Shown: positions 47,485-57,055 of the stretch, piece by piece
Numbering within the stretch: position 1 is the stretch's first letter
How the letters are laid out: each line of letters opens with the position of its first letter
NCBI RefSeq assembly: GCF_024347575.1
Contig: NZ_AP025503.1
Location: forward strand, 558,001-622,000
Direction of reading: 5' to 3'
From: Vibrio pelagius
GTDB taxonomy: Bacteria; Pseudomonadota; Gammaproteobacteria; Enterobacterales; Vibrionaceae
DNA: 64,000 bases
Made by a program: the position numbers and the translations under genes
Notes under the pieces: generated by a model
Database searches by the model: none
Told to the model about the DNA's origin: nothing
What the model saw: the letters and a program-made list of their open reading frames with translations, nothing else

Positions 47485-48972
47485 CTAGGCTGTTTTTGTT
47501 ACGCCTTTTGCTTCTTTTTCTTCATCAGCAAGGTCAGTTTCGCCTTTGCCTTTTGAAATCTTAATCACGTAAGCTGCAACACCCAGAGCACTAATCACAC
47601 CAACGATAGTTGAGATTTGCATTGGTAGACCGAAGCCCAGTTGGCTGTTGTTCAGGATGAATGTGATACACACAGACGTCATGAAGATTGCAGGAACTGT
47701 TGTTACCCAGTGCAGTTTGTTGTGACGTAGTAGGTAAGCTGACGCTGTCCACAGCATCATTACTGCGGTTGATTGGTTAGCGAAGCCGAAGTAGCGCCAG
47801 ATGATACCGAAATCAACTTGAGTCAAGATACCACCGATAACGAACAGTGGTAGCGCCATCAGTAGACGGTTGCGCAGGGTCTTCTGTTCCATGTTGAAGT
47901 ATTCAGCAAGGATAAGACGGCTTGAACGGAATGCAGTGTCACCAGAAGTGATAGGTAGGATAACTACACCTAGGAAAGCAAGGATACCGCCAAATACACC
48001 CAGTAGGCCAAATGAAGCGCTGTATACCACGTTGCCTGGACCGCCATTTGCTACAGCTTCAGATAGAGACTCAACTGAACCGAAGAACGATAGTGCAAGA
48101 GCACACCAGATAAGAGCGATGATACCTTCGCCAATCATTGCGCCGTAGAATACGAAGCGACCGTTCTTCTCATTTTCCATACAACGCGCCATTAGAGGAG
48201 ACTGAGTTGCGTGGAAGCCAGAGATAGCACCACAAGCGATAGTGATGAATAGAGCAGGCCACAGCGGTAAGTCATTCGGGTTCATGTTGGTGAACATGTC
48301 GCTGATCTCAAATCCACCCATGATTTGGTGCTCATCGGAGAAGCCAATCGCTGTGATTAGACCAACAGACATGAAGATAAGCAGTGCGCCGAACAGTGGG
48401 TAGAAGCGACCAATGATTTTATCAACAGGGACAATCGTTGCAATGATGTAGTAAGCGAAGATAACCACAACCATAGTCGTTGTAGACATCGCGAAATCAG
48501 TTTGATCGTTCACTAGGTTAGTGATCATGCCAGCTGGAGCAGAAACGAATACCACGCCAACTAGAAGCAGTAGAACAATAGCAAAGATATTCATAAAGTG
48601 TTTTGCGCCATTGCCTAGGTAACGTCCAGTGATGGTTGGAACCGAAGCACCGCCATTACGGATAGATAACATACCTGAGAAGTAGTCGTGCACGGCACCT
48701 GCGAAAATACAACCTAGCACGATCCATAGCATGGCTGCTGGGCCGTATAGGGCACCCATGATAGGGCCGAAGATTGGACCTACACCTGCAATGTTCAGTA
48801 GTTGAACAAGGTAAACTTTAGGTGTCGACATTGGAACGTAATCCACACCATCTTGTTTTGTATGAGCCGGAGTTTGGCGTTTTTCGTTTATGCCGAATAC
48901 TTTCTCAATGAAAGTGCCATAAAGAAAGTAGCCACCAATAAGTGCCGCAACACAGGTTAGAAACCACATCAT
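47485..48972 (-). CDS. cstA: CstA-family pyruvate transporter (BtsT/BtsU-like)
   Basis: The 495-residue membrane protein belongs to the carbon-starvation CstA family: GPIFGPIMGALYGP near residue 68, VHDYFSGMLSIRNGG near residue 94, SGFHATQSPLMARC near residue 245 and LPITSGDTAFRSSRL near residue 340. E. coli CstA and BtsT have about 700 residues, so this is the short form. Adjacency to btsSR and the BtsR-like box array upstream point to pyruvate import. A CstA-family pyruvate transporter under BtsSR has, to my memory, been described in V. campbellii as BtsU. Confidence 0.88.
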   Translation of the reverse strand: MMWFLTCVAALIGGYFLYGTFIEKVFGINEKRQTPAHTKQDGVDYVPMSTPKVYLVQLLNIAGVGPIFGPIMGALYGPAAMLWIVLGCIFAGAVHDYFSGMLSIRNGGASVPTITGRYLGNGAKHFMNIFAIVLLLLVGVVFVSAPAGMITNLVNDQTDFAMSTTTMVVVIFAYYIIATIVPVDKIIGRFYPLFGALLIFMSVGLITAIGFSDEHQIMGGFEISDMFTNMNPNDLPLWPALFITIACGAISGFHATQSPLMARCMENEKNGRFVFYGAMIGEGIIALIWCALALSFFGSVESLSEAVANGGPGNVVYSASFGLLGVFGGILAFLGVVILPITSGDTAFRSSRLILAEYFNMEQKTLRNRLLMALPLFVIGGILTQVDFGIIWRYFGFANQSTAVMMLWTASAYLLRHNKLHWVTTVPAIFMTSVCITFILNNSQLGFGLPMQISTIVGVISALGVAAYVIKISKGKGETDLADEEKEAKGVTKTA

Positions 48973-49052
48973 AATTTGTTATCCCTGAATGTATTAATTA
49001 AGTCAGGGTGGATAATAAGCGAGCGGTTGGCGAGAAGCTTGTGCTTAAGTCG

Positions 49053-49160
49053 TTAGTGGTCGTATAGCGATTTAAGTGGCGCTGTGGTTGATTGAGTGGT
49101 TTTCAGATTTGTTAAGCGGTTGGGTGTCAGGTTAAGTGGTTTTGTCTCGAACTAAGCGGT
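49053..49160 (-). promoter_or_regulatory. Array of six BtsR-like boxes at 20-bp period
   Basis: Eight-base boxes fitting TRAGYGGT (reverse complement ACCRCTYA, the E. coli BtsR motif as I recall it) start at 49053, 49073, 49093, 49113, 49133 and 49153. Four are exact and two have one mismatch. Further one-mismatch boxes lie at 49020 and 49194, off the 20-bp phase. The array lies 81-188 bases upstream of the CstA-family start codon. Confidence 0.75.
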
Positions 49161-49262
49161 AACCTAGGGGAAGCAGTGGACATTTTAGCGGGTTAAGCGG
49201 AGAATCGAGATACGTCAGCTAGTGATAGCAGCTAATGAATAATAACAAGATAAGGGATTCAA

Positions 49263-49613
49263 ATGAAGAAAGTAACCGTAGCTTTGCTAATGGCTCTAGG
49301 TATGACAGGCTGCGCGTCAAACGTGCAAGACTTAGCGGCAGAGGGGAATTGGCAAGAAATTGGCTACCGCGATGGTGTAAAAGGTCATACTCAACGTTCC
49401 TATTCTGAGATGACAAAGCTGGGCGCAGTCGACCAAGCCGCATATAGCGAAGGTTACTATCAAGGCGTCAGCGAATACTGCAACCCTAATCATGCTTATC
49501 AGATTGGTCTTTCTGGTCAGGTTTATGAAGGCGTTTGTTCTGGTACGGAAGATGCACAGCGTTTTCGCATGGAGTGGCAACGAGGTTGGGACGAGTTCTC
49601 GAACGATCACTAA
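49263..49613 (+). CDS. DUF2799 outer-membrane-type lipoprotein
   Basis: This 116-residue lipoprotein has the signal MKKVTVALLMALGMTGCAS, with lipobox MTGC and Ala at +2, which predicts outer-membrane sorting. The mature part has repeats of the type GYRDGVKG, YSEGYYQGV and YQIGLSGQVYEG, as in DUF2799 proteins. Function unknown. It is divergent from the CstA-family gene, so the box array could also affect it. A strong terminator follows. Confidence 0.85.
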   Translation: MKKVTVALLMALGMTGCASNVQDLAAEGNWQEIGYRDGVKGHTQRSYSEMTKLGAVDQAAYSEGYYQGVSEYCNPNHAYQIGLSGQVYEGVCSGTEDAQRFRMEWQRGWDEFSNDH

Positions 49614-49629
49614 GCTGTAAGCTAGCATT

Positions 49630-49657
49630 AAAAAGCACCGATTCGTCGGTGCTTTTT
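49630..49657. terminator. Bidirectional terminator
   Basis: A perfect 12-bp stem (AAAAAGCACCGA / TCGGTGCTTTTT) with a TTCG loop lies between the convergent lipoprotein gene and murQ. Confidence 0.93.
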
Positions 49658-49704
49658 GCATTGAGACGATGTGAACTCAATTAACAGATGCACATCTTGA
49701 CGCG

Positions 49705-50655
<951 letters not shown>

Positions 50656-50665
50656 CTATTGATGG

Positions 50666-51781
50666 TCAGTTTGCGCGGTACAGCACGCCCAGAGAAGCGC
50701 TTTTTGAAGCCCCTGTTACCTCGGGAAGATTGCTTGGTAGCTGATGTACATAACGTTGAGCCAGCCATGCAAATGCCATGGCCTCCATGTAATCGGCATC
50801 GACCCCTTTAGCGGAGGTTGAAATTACTTGCCAATCGGGTAGCAACGTAGCAAGGCGCTCCATTAAAAGAGGGTTTCTGACACCTCCACCACATACGTAT
50901 AGGGCAGGGGATGATCCAGATTGATGCTTCACCACTTCATTAGCTATGGTGATGGCGCTGTACTCACAAAGGGTGCGCTGTACATCGGGTCCCGATATTT
51001 CTGGCAATGCCTTTAATTGGTTTTCTAGCCACGGCAGATTGAACAGCTCTCGCCCTGTGCTTTTCGGTGGTAGTTCGGCAAGGTAGGCTTCTTCAAGCAG
51101 TGAACTCAGTAGGGCGGAATTTACTTGGCCACTGCGAGCAAACTTCCCATCTTGATCATACTTTTTACCGCAGTGCTTGTGTACCCAAGCATCCATCAAC
51201 ATGTTGCCCGGGCCTGTGTCGTAACCCAACGTTGGCTTGTTTGGTTGAAGAACTGAAATATTCGATATGCCACCAATGTTTAGTACTACTACGCTGCTCT
51301 CTTTTGCCTCAAATATGGTGCGATGAAATGCGGGTACCAAAGGGGCTCCTTGCCCACCCAACGCCATGTCTTTGCGACGAAAATCGGCAACAACATCAAT
51401 ATTGGTTTTAGTTGCAATGATATTGGCATCACCCAACTGCATAGTAAATGGGTGATTTCCACTAGGCTGGTGGAAAACGGTTTGGCCATGGTTGCCAATC
51501 GCGGTGATTTGAGAGGCGCAGATATCGTGTTTTGATAGTAGCTGTAGAACCGCATCCGCGAATAGATGACCAAGCTGGTGGTCGAGTTCGCCTATCGCGA
51601 TCAAATTAGTTTGCTGGCCGATACAGACATCGAGTAGCTTCTTTTTGGTCTCTTCGGGCATAGGGAATTCGTCGTGGGCAATCAGCCGAATTTGCTGGTC
51701 GTCGATACTGACCAAAGCGGTGTCGATACCGTCCATACTGGTCCCAGACATAACCCCGATGTATAGCTCTTTATGATCCAT
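50666..51781 (-). CDS. anmK: Anhydro-N-acetylmuramic acid kinase
   Basis: AnmK phosphorylates and opens 1,6-anhydro-MurNAc released from recycled peptidoglycan. The ATP-binding segment YIGVMSGTSMDGIDTAL lies near residue 8, and VLNIGGISNISVL and GYDTGPGNMLMDAWV follow. I start at the ATG at 51781 (MDHKELYIGVMSG, 371 residues); the frame opens 33 bases earlier. nagZ, which supplies the substrate, is divergent 99 bases away. Confidence 0.96.
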   Translation of the reverse strand: MDHKELYIGVMSGTSMDGIDTALVSIDDQQIRLIAHDEFPMPEETKKKLLDVCIGQQTNLIAIGELDHQLGHLFADAVLQLLSKHDICASQITAIGNHGQTVFHQPSGNHPFTMQLGDANIIATKTNIDVVADFRRKDMALGGQGAPLVPAFHRTIFEAKESSVVVLNIGGISNISVLQPNKPTLGYDTGPGNMLMDAWVHKHCGKKYDQDGKFARSGQVNSALLSSLLEEAYLAELPPKSTGRELFNLPWLENQLKALPEISGPDVQRTLCEYSAITIANEVVKHQSGSSPALYVCGGGVRNPLLMERLATLLPDWQVISTSAKGVDADYMEAMAFAWLAQRYVHQLPSNLPEVTGASKSASLGVLYRAN

Positions 51782-51880
51782 TCCTAAACTCTTCTGACCG
51801 TGAATTAAAAACATTGTAATGCAAATTCAAACGGAATAACCTCGTAAAGATTATCAATTTTGGCTTAGTAAGGGATAAAT

Positions 51881-52873
51881 ATGGGACCGTTGTGGGTAGA
51901 TGTTGAAGGCTACGAGCTCACAGCTGAAGATAGAGAAATTCTTGAGCACCCAACCGTGGGTGGATTGATCTTTTTTGCTCGTAACTATCATGACAGCAAG
52001 CAGCTAGCGGCACTAACCAAAGAGATCCGCAAAGCGGCTAAACGACCTATTCTCATCGGTGTCGATCAAGAGGGCGGTCGAGTACAACGCTTTCGTGATG
52101 GTTTCTCAATTATTCCTGCGGCGCAAGAGTTCGCCAAACACAACAACGGTGAACAATTGGCTGAGCAAGCTGGTTGGTTGATGTCTGCAGAACTAGTGGC
52201 TCATGATATCGATTTGAGCTTCGCGCCGGTATTGGACAAAGGCCATCAGTGTAAAGCGATTGGCAATCGCGCCTTTGGTGAGGACATCGATACTATTGTT
52301 CGTCACAGTAGCGCCTTTATCCGTGGGATGAAAAGCGTCGGAATGGCGACGACGGGTAAACACTTCCCAGGCCATGGCGGTGTGATTGCAGACTCTCACC
52401 TAGAGACACCTTATGATCCAAGAGAAGATATCTTTGAAACTGACATGGCGATCTTTAAGGCTCAAATTGAGGCAGGCATTTTGGATGCGATGATGCCTGC
52501 GCATGTGGTTTTTTCTCACTATGACGATAAGCCCGCCAGCGGTTCACACTATTGGTTACAAGAGGTGTTGAGAAAACAGCTTGGATTTAAAGGGTTAGTT
52601 TTCTCCGATGATTTGACGATGGAAGGTGCGGCGATTTTGGGTGGTCCGGCACAAAGAGCGCAAGCCGCTTTGGATGCTGGATGTAACATGGTGTTGATGT
52701 GTAATAAACGAGATGCACAAATAGAGGCTTTAGATAACCTAGAGATACAAAGTGTTCCCCTGGCACACTCTTTATTGAAAAAACACACTTTCGACCTTTC
52801 AACGCTACAGTCAGATGTTCGATGGAAAGAGGCTTCTGAGCAGATGAAGCGTGTTTTAGATAACGGGCAATAA
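51881..52873 (+). CDS. nagZ: Beta-N-acetylhexosaminidase NagZ
   Basis: This cytosolic family 3 glycosidase removes GlcNAc from anhydro-muropeptides. The family signature [15 protein letters not shown] (with the catalytic Asp/His dyad) lies near residue 162, and the nucleophile Asp is in [12 protein letters not shown]. The product is 330 residues and has no signal peptide. Together with AnmK, MurQ and the transglycosylase Slt in this window, it outlines peptidoglycan recycling. Confidence 0.96.
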   Translation: MGPLWVDVEGYELTAEDREILEHPTVGGLIFFARNYHDSKQLAALTKEIRKAAKRPILIGVDQEGGRVQRFRDGFSIIPAAQEFAKHNNGEQLAEQAGWLMSAELVAHDIDLSFAPVLDKGHQCKAIGNRAFGEDIDTIVRHSSAFIRGMKSVGMATTGKHFPGHGGVIADSHLETPYDPREDIFETDMAIFKAQIEAGILDAMMPAHVVFSHYDDKPASGSHYWLQEVLRKQLGFKGLVFSDDLTMEGAAILGGPAQRAQAALDAGCNMVLMCNKRDAQIEALDNLEIQSVPLAHSLLKKHTFDLSTLQSDVRWKEASEQMKRVLDNGQ

Positions 52874-52896
52874 ATAGACACTTTTTAAGTTTTGTT

Positions 52897-52925
52897 AAGG
52901 CGATATGAGAAATATCGCCTTTTTT
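52897..52925 (+). terminator. Terminator after nagZ
   Basis: The stem AAGGCGATAT / ATATCGCCTT with a four- to five-base loop is followed by a T-run. Confidence 0.9.
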
Positions 52926-52982
52926 GTATCTGTAAAGACTGATTTCTAACTCTTTTTCACTTTCCTGCCTGAAAATTCAGTA

Positions 52983-53052
52983 TGTAAATTTAAATTTACA
53001 TCAAATGTTTTTTATTATTTACACTTGCAATCGTTTTTATAGCTGTTATGTT
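52983..53052 (+). promoter_or_regulatory. aroF promoter with strong and weak TyrR boxes
   Basis: The 18 bases 52983-53000 (TGTAAATTTAAATTTACA) are a perfect TyrR box, TGTAAA-N6-TTTACA. A weaker box, TGTTTT-N6-TTTACA, is at 53006-53023, 23 bp downstream. A promoter follows: TTGCAA (53025-53030), 16 bases, TATGTT (53047-53052). The weak box abuts the -35, the layout of tyrosine-dependent repression. Confidence 0.8.
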
Positions 53053-53117
53053 AGTTTTTAAAGATTGTTAGCCCATATGGATTACATGGGTGTAAATAAA
53101 AGAATACAGGTTGAGTT

Positions 53118-54191
53118 ATGCAGAAAAGTGAATTAAGCAATGTCAATATCATCGACGAACAGGTACTGATTACTCCAGACGAGTTAAAAGCAAAATTACC
53201 TCTGAGTGATAATGCTCGTCGTTTTATTCAAGAGTCTCGTCAAACTATCGCCAACATCATCCACAAAAAAGATCACCGCATGCTAGTGGTTTGTGGTCCT
53301 TGTTCGATTCATGACGTTGAAGCTGCTAAAGAGTACGCAAAACGCCTGAAAGCACTCTCTGAAGAGCTCAGTGATCAACTGTACATCGTAATGCGCGTGT
53401 ACTTCGAAAAACCGCGTACAACCGTTGGTTGGAAAGGTCTAATCAATGACCCACATCTAGACGGCACATTTGATATTGAGCATGGCCTTCACGTAGGTCG
53501 TGAACTGCTGGTTGAACTGGCAGAGATGGAAATCCCATTAGCGACTGAAGCGCTTGATCCAATCAGCCCGCAATACCTAGCAGATACATTTAGCTGGGCG
53601 GCGATCGGTGCTCGTACGACTGAATCTCAAACTCACCGTGAGATGGCAAGTGGTCTATCTATGCCAATCGGCTTCAAAAACGGTACTGATGGCAACCTAG
53701 GTACTGCGATTAACGCGATGCAAGCGGCTTCTTCAAGTCACCGTTTCATGGGTATCAGCCGCGAAGGTCAAGTTGCGTTACTGACAACTCAAGGTAACCC
53801 AAATGGCCATGTGATTCTTCGTGGTGGTAAGCAGACTAACTACGATTCTGTATCGGTGCATGAGTGTGAAGAAGAGCTATCAAAAGCAGGTCTAGGTGCT
53901 GCACTTATGGTGGATTGTAGTCACGCTAACTCTCGTAAAGACTTCCGTCGTCAACCGCTGGTTGCTGAAGACGTAATCCACCAGATTCGTGAAGGCAACA
54001 AATCCATCATCGGTTTGATGATTGAAAGCCACCTTAACGAGGGCAATCAATCTTCTGACATTCCTCTCGATCAGATGAAATACGGCGTTTCAATTACCGA
54101 CGCGTGTATCAATTGGGATTCAACTGAGGCACTATTAAAACGTGCACACACGGAACTAGTCCCATTCTTGGAAAATCGTCTAAAAGGCTAG
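53118..54191 (+). CDS. aroF: 3-deoxy-7-phosphoheptulonate synthase, tyrosine-regulated type
   Basis: DAHP synthase catalyses the first step of the shikimate pathway. Motifs include VVCGPCSIHDVEAAKEYA near residue 62, the metal and PEP ligands around MRVYFEKPRTTVGWKGLIND, and IGFKNGTDGNL. The type (357 residues) fits AroF/G/H. I call AroF because tyrA follows 42 bases later, as in the E. coli aroF-tyrA operon, and because TyrR boxes precede it. Confidence 0.94.
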   Translation: MQKSELSNVNIIDEQVLITPDELKAKLPLSDNARRFIQESRQTIANIIHKKDHRMLVVCGPCSIHDVEAAKEYAKRLKALSEELSDQLYIVMRVYFEKPRTTVGWKGLINDPHLDGTFDIEHGLHVGRELLVELAEMEIPLATEALDPISPQYLADTFSWAAIGARTTESQTHREMASGLSMPIGFKNGTDGNLGTAINAMQAASSSHRFMGISREGQVALLTTQGNPNGHVILRGGKQTNYDSVSVHECEEELSKAGLGAALMVDCSHANSRKDFRRQPLVAEDVIHQIREGNKSIIGLMIESHLNEGNQSSDIPLDQMKYGVSITDACINWDSTEALLKRAHTELVPFLENRLKG

Positions 54192-54233
54192 TACCTGCAC
54201 CAATCGAGGCTTAAGGATTAGAAAGGAAGAAGA

Positions 54234-55361
54234 ATGGCCGTTGAACTGAACGAATTACGCGACCAAATTGACGTTGTCGATAAACAGATGTTAGAGCTTC
54301 TTGCCCAACGCTTGGCGCTGGTTGAGAAAGTAGGTGAGGTGAAAAGCGAGCACGGTTTACCGATTTATGTGCCTGAGCGTGAGGCAGCGATGCTTGCATC
54401 TCGCCGTGCAGAGGCTGAAAAACTCGGTGTGCCGCCACAGCTTATTGAAGACATTCTGCGTCGTACTATGCGTGAGTCGTACGCGAGTGAGAAGGATTCT
54501 GGCTTTAAGTGTCTGAACCCTGAGCTGCGTTCAGTTGTTGTTATCGGTGGTAATGGCCAGCTGGGTGGTCTATTTGGACGTATGTTCAAGCTATCTGGCT
54601 ACGATGTAAAAGTACTAGGTAGTAAAGACTGGGACAAGGCTGATGAGTTACTGAAAGATGCTGGTCTTGTCGTGGTCACTGTGCCTATCAATCTGACAGA
54701 AGGTGTAATTGACAAGCTGAACAATTTGCCAAGCGACTGTATTCTGTGTGACTTAACATCAATCAAGTCTAAGCCACTGCAACGCATGTTAGCGGTTCAT
54801 CAAGGCCCTGTCGTTGGTCTACACCCAATGTTCGGCCCAGATGTCCCAAGCCTTGCAAAGCAGGTGATTGTTTACAGTGATGGTCGCGGTCAAGAAAGCT
54901 ACCAGTGGTTGTTAGAGCAATTCGGTATCTGGGGGGCAAGCCTGTGTAGTATGGATGCTCAAGAACACGATCACGGTATGACGTTAATCCAAGCGCTGCG
55001 CCACTTCACTTCATTTGCTTACGGCCTACACCTTAGCAAAGAGAATCCAAACATTGATCGTCTGCTTCAGCTGAGTTCACCTATCTACCGCCTTGAGATT
55101 GCGATGGTAGGCCGTCTGTTTGCTCAAGACCCGAACCTGTACGGGGATATTATTCTCTCTTCAGACGAAAATATCGCGATGATTCGCCGTTTCCACCACT
55201 GCTTTGGTGAAGCCCTGAAGATTCTGGAAGGCAAAGATAAAGCTCAATTCGTGGAAAGCTTTAATGAAGTGAGCGAGTGGTTTGGTGATTACTCTCAGCA
55301 GTTCTTGCAAGAGAGTCAAAATCTTCTTAAGCAAGCCCATGACTCGATTCATCGCGGCTAG
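54234..55361 (+). CDS. tyrA: Bifunctional chorismate mutase / prephenate dehydrogenase
   Basis: TyrA makes 4-hydroxyphenylpyruvate, the tyrosine precursor. Residues 1-90 are an AroQ-type chorismate mutase ([20 protein letters not shown]), and the dehydrogenase starts with the Rossmann motif [17 protein letters not shown] near residue 103. [10 protein letters not shown] carries the substrate-binding His. The length (375) matches E. coli (373). AAAGGAAGAAGA precedes the ATG. A terminator follows. Confidence 0.97.
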   Translation: MAVELNELRDQIDVVDKQMLELLAQRLALVEKVGEVKSEHGLPIYVPEREAAMLASRRAEAEKLGVPPQLIEDILRRTMRESYASEKDSGFKCLNPELRSVVVIGGNGQLGGLFGRMFKLSGYDVKVLGSKDWDKADELLKDAGLVVVTVPINLTEGVIDKLNNLPSDCILCDLTSIKSKPLQRMLAVHQGPVVGLHPMFGPDVPSLAKQVIVYSDGRGQESYQWLLEQFGIWGASLCSMDAQEHDHGMTLIQALRHFTSFAYGLHLSKENPNIDRLLQLSSPIYRLEIAMVGRLFAQDPNLYGDIILSSDENIAMIRRFHHCFGEALKILEGKDKAQFVESFNEVSEWFGDYSQQFLQESQNLLKQAHDSIHRG

Positions 55362-55411
55362 CCTGCGCTAGAGTTAGCTCCAATAACATTGAGTTAAGAA
55401 TAGATAGAAAA

Positions 55412-55442
55412 ATAGCCACCTAACTTAGGTGGCTATATTTTT
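55412..55442 (+). terminator. Terminator after tyrA
   Basis: ATAGCCACCTA pairs with TAGGTGGCTAT-type sequence over a short loop and runs into ATTTTTG. Confidence 0.82.
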
Positions 55443-55519
55443 GTTTAACTATCATTGTGTTAAGAGTATTTGTCCTACTGTAGGTAAAAAGATCACCGTA
55501 GGTCAAAAGCTATCACACG

Positions 55520-56557
55520 TTAGTTGGTTGCCAGTGTTGTCTTTGTCTCGGTTTCATCACTTGATACAGTTTCAATCGATGAGTTGATGTAAGGTACGTT
55601 CGTCAGGTTGATTTGAAGACGTACGACATTGTCGATCAGTTGAACCAGCGGCCCCCACTTCACCTTCTTCTCTTTATCAAATACGTAGTTAAAGTTTTCT
55701 GGTGTCCAGTCCATCAAGTATTGCGGGTTCAAAGAGCGGCCCAAGAAGCGTACTTCGTAATGCAGATGTGGGCCTGTTGAGTTTCCAGAGTTGCCACAGC
55801 TTGCAATCACATCACCCTTACTTACAAACTGGCCGCTGCGAACCTTAAACTTCTGCAGATGAGCGTACGAGCTCATGAAGCCAAAAGAGTGGCGCATGGT
55901 CAGGAAGTTACCAAAGCCTTTCTTACTTGGGCGCACGGTTTCAATCACTCCGTCAGCCGGAGCAAGAATATCTTCACCGCGCTTACAGGTAAGGTCGATA
56001 CCAGTATGAGTATGACGCTTGCCTGTAATCGGGTTGATACGGCTGCCGTATGATGAAGAGATGCGTTGATAAGCCATTGGACTATCGTTAGGGATTAAAC
56101 GGAACATGGTTGCGCGAACTGCTGAGTCGATGGCCGCAGCGTCGATTCGCTCTTCAAGAGAGGTCTCATCGTTAACCAGTTCTTCATCAGCAAGGCCAAG
56201 TACCGACTCGACATCGAAGACACGTTTACCGAGCAGTTGAATGGTGCCTTCTTTTTCCGTCAGAGCTTGTGCCAACGAGTGATTGGTTTCAATCTGCTCA
56301 TCGTACATAAACTCCATATTCTCTTTCTCTACAATCAAAGTCTCGATCAGCTTCTGTGCATCGTGAGCCTGATCAGAGGCGTGCTGTTCGGATGCAGTTA
56401 GTTTCTGCTGACCGTCGTAATGTAGATAGATAGCACCGCTAATTAAAAGAGGAACTGAAAGGATTGCAGAGGTGCAAAAAAGCACAGCTTTACGGCCAAA
56501 GTAAAGTGTCTGCTCCCCTTGGCTCGAAGGAACAGTAATCGAAATTTTCTGAGACAT
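55520..56557 (-). CDS. M23 family membrane-anchored peptidase
   Basis: This 345-residue protein has a cytoplasmic N-terminus, one membrane segment (about residues 24-46), a coiled-coil region (about 50-115) and a C-terminal LytM/M23 domain. The zinc ligands are present in HTHTGIDLTC and in GPHLHYEVRF, so it should be an active peptidoglycan endopeptidase and not a degenerate activator. It lies 35 bases downstream of a PilZ gene on the same strand. I do not assign a Shy/Mep name. Confidence 0.9.
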   Translation of the reverse strand: MSQKISITVPSSQGEQTLYFGRKAVLFCTSAILSVPLLISGAIYLHYDGQQKLTASEQHASDQAHDAQKLIETLIVEKENMEFMYDEQIETNHSLAQALTEKEGTIQLLGKRVFDVESVLGLADEELVNDETSLEERIDAAAIDSAVRATMFRLIPNDSPMAYQRISSSYGSRINPITGKRHTHTGIDLTCKRGEDILAPADGVIETVRPSKKGFGNFLTMRHSFGFMSSYAHLQKFKVRSGQFVSKGDVIASCGNSGNSTGPHLHYEVRFLGRSLNPQYLMDWTPENFNYVFDKEKKVKWGPLVQLIDNVVRLQINLTNVPYINSSIETVSSDETETKTTLATN

Positions 56558-56592
56558 GATGACGTATTAAATAATAATTCGAAGAGCGTGCT

Positions 56593-56970
56593 TTATTCGG
56601 CTGACTCTTCGCCTAAATCTGTTAGATGTTCTATTTCTCGATAAAGTAACTCATCATCACCAACGTTCAGCTCCACAAGGCGCTTAAGATGGCTGATACT
56701 ATCAATATCTAAATGCTCTATGCGTAAGCGCACTGAGGTATTGATGGTAGAGACAATAGAGGCTTCTAGTTGAATGTCGATATCACTGTCTGTTAATTGA
56801 AAGCAAATTTGAACAGGCAAGTGATGGTTTAATTGATGATGGTTTTCACAATCTATCAGTAAGCCTTGTAGTGACAAGTCTTGTATTGTGCCATCAACCA
56901 CTAAAGTATCTTGGGTTAAACTGGTAGCGACTTGATAAACGATCCTTGAAAATCGACGCCTTTCTATCAT
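56593..56970 (-). CDS. PilZ domain c-di-GMP-binding protein
   Basis: This 125-residue single-domain PilZ protein keeps both ligand-binding motifs: RRRFSR at residues 4-9 (RxxxR) and DLSLQG near residue 32 (DxSxxG), so c-di-GMP binding is expected. By neighbourhood (tyrA on one side, ettA on the other) it may be the counterpart of V. cholerae PlzA, but I recall that only from locus numbering. It lies between ettA and the M23 peptidase gene, all on one strand. Confidence 0.88.
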   Translation of the reverse strand: MIERRRFSRIVYQVATSLTQDTLVVDGTIQDLSLQGLLIDCENHHQLNHHLPVQICFQLTDSDIDIQLEASIVSTINTSVRLRIEHLDIDSISHLKRLVELNVGDDELLYREIEHLTDLGEESAE

Positions 56971-57011
56971 AGATACTTCCTTATCTATCGGTTTAGAGTG
57001 TCATATCATAT

Positions 57012-57034
57012 AAGGCCGCTGGTTGAGCGGCCTT
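57012..57034 (-). terminator. Possible weak terminator after ettA
   Basis: AAGGCCGC and GCGGCCTT form an eight-base stem with a seven-base loop. The minus strand then reads ATATGATAT, without a proper T-run, so read-through into the PilZ gene is likely. Confidence 0.4.
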
Positions 57035-57055
57035 AGAATAAGTAACAAGCGAAGT

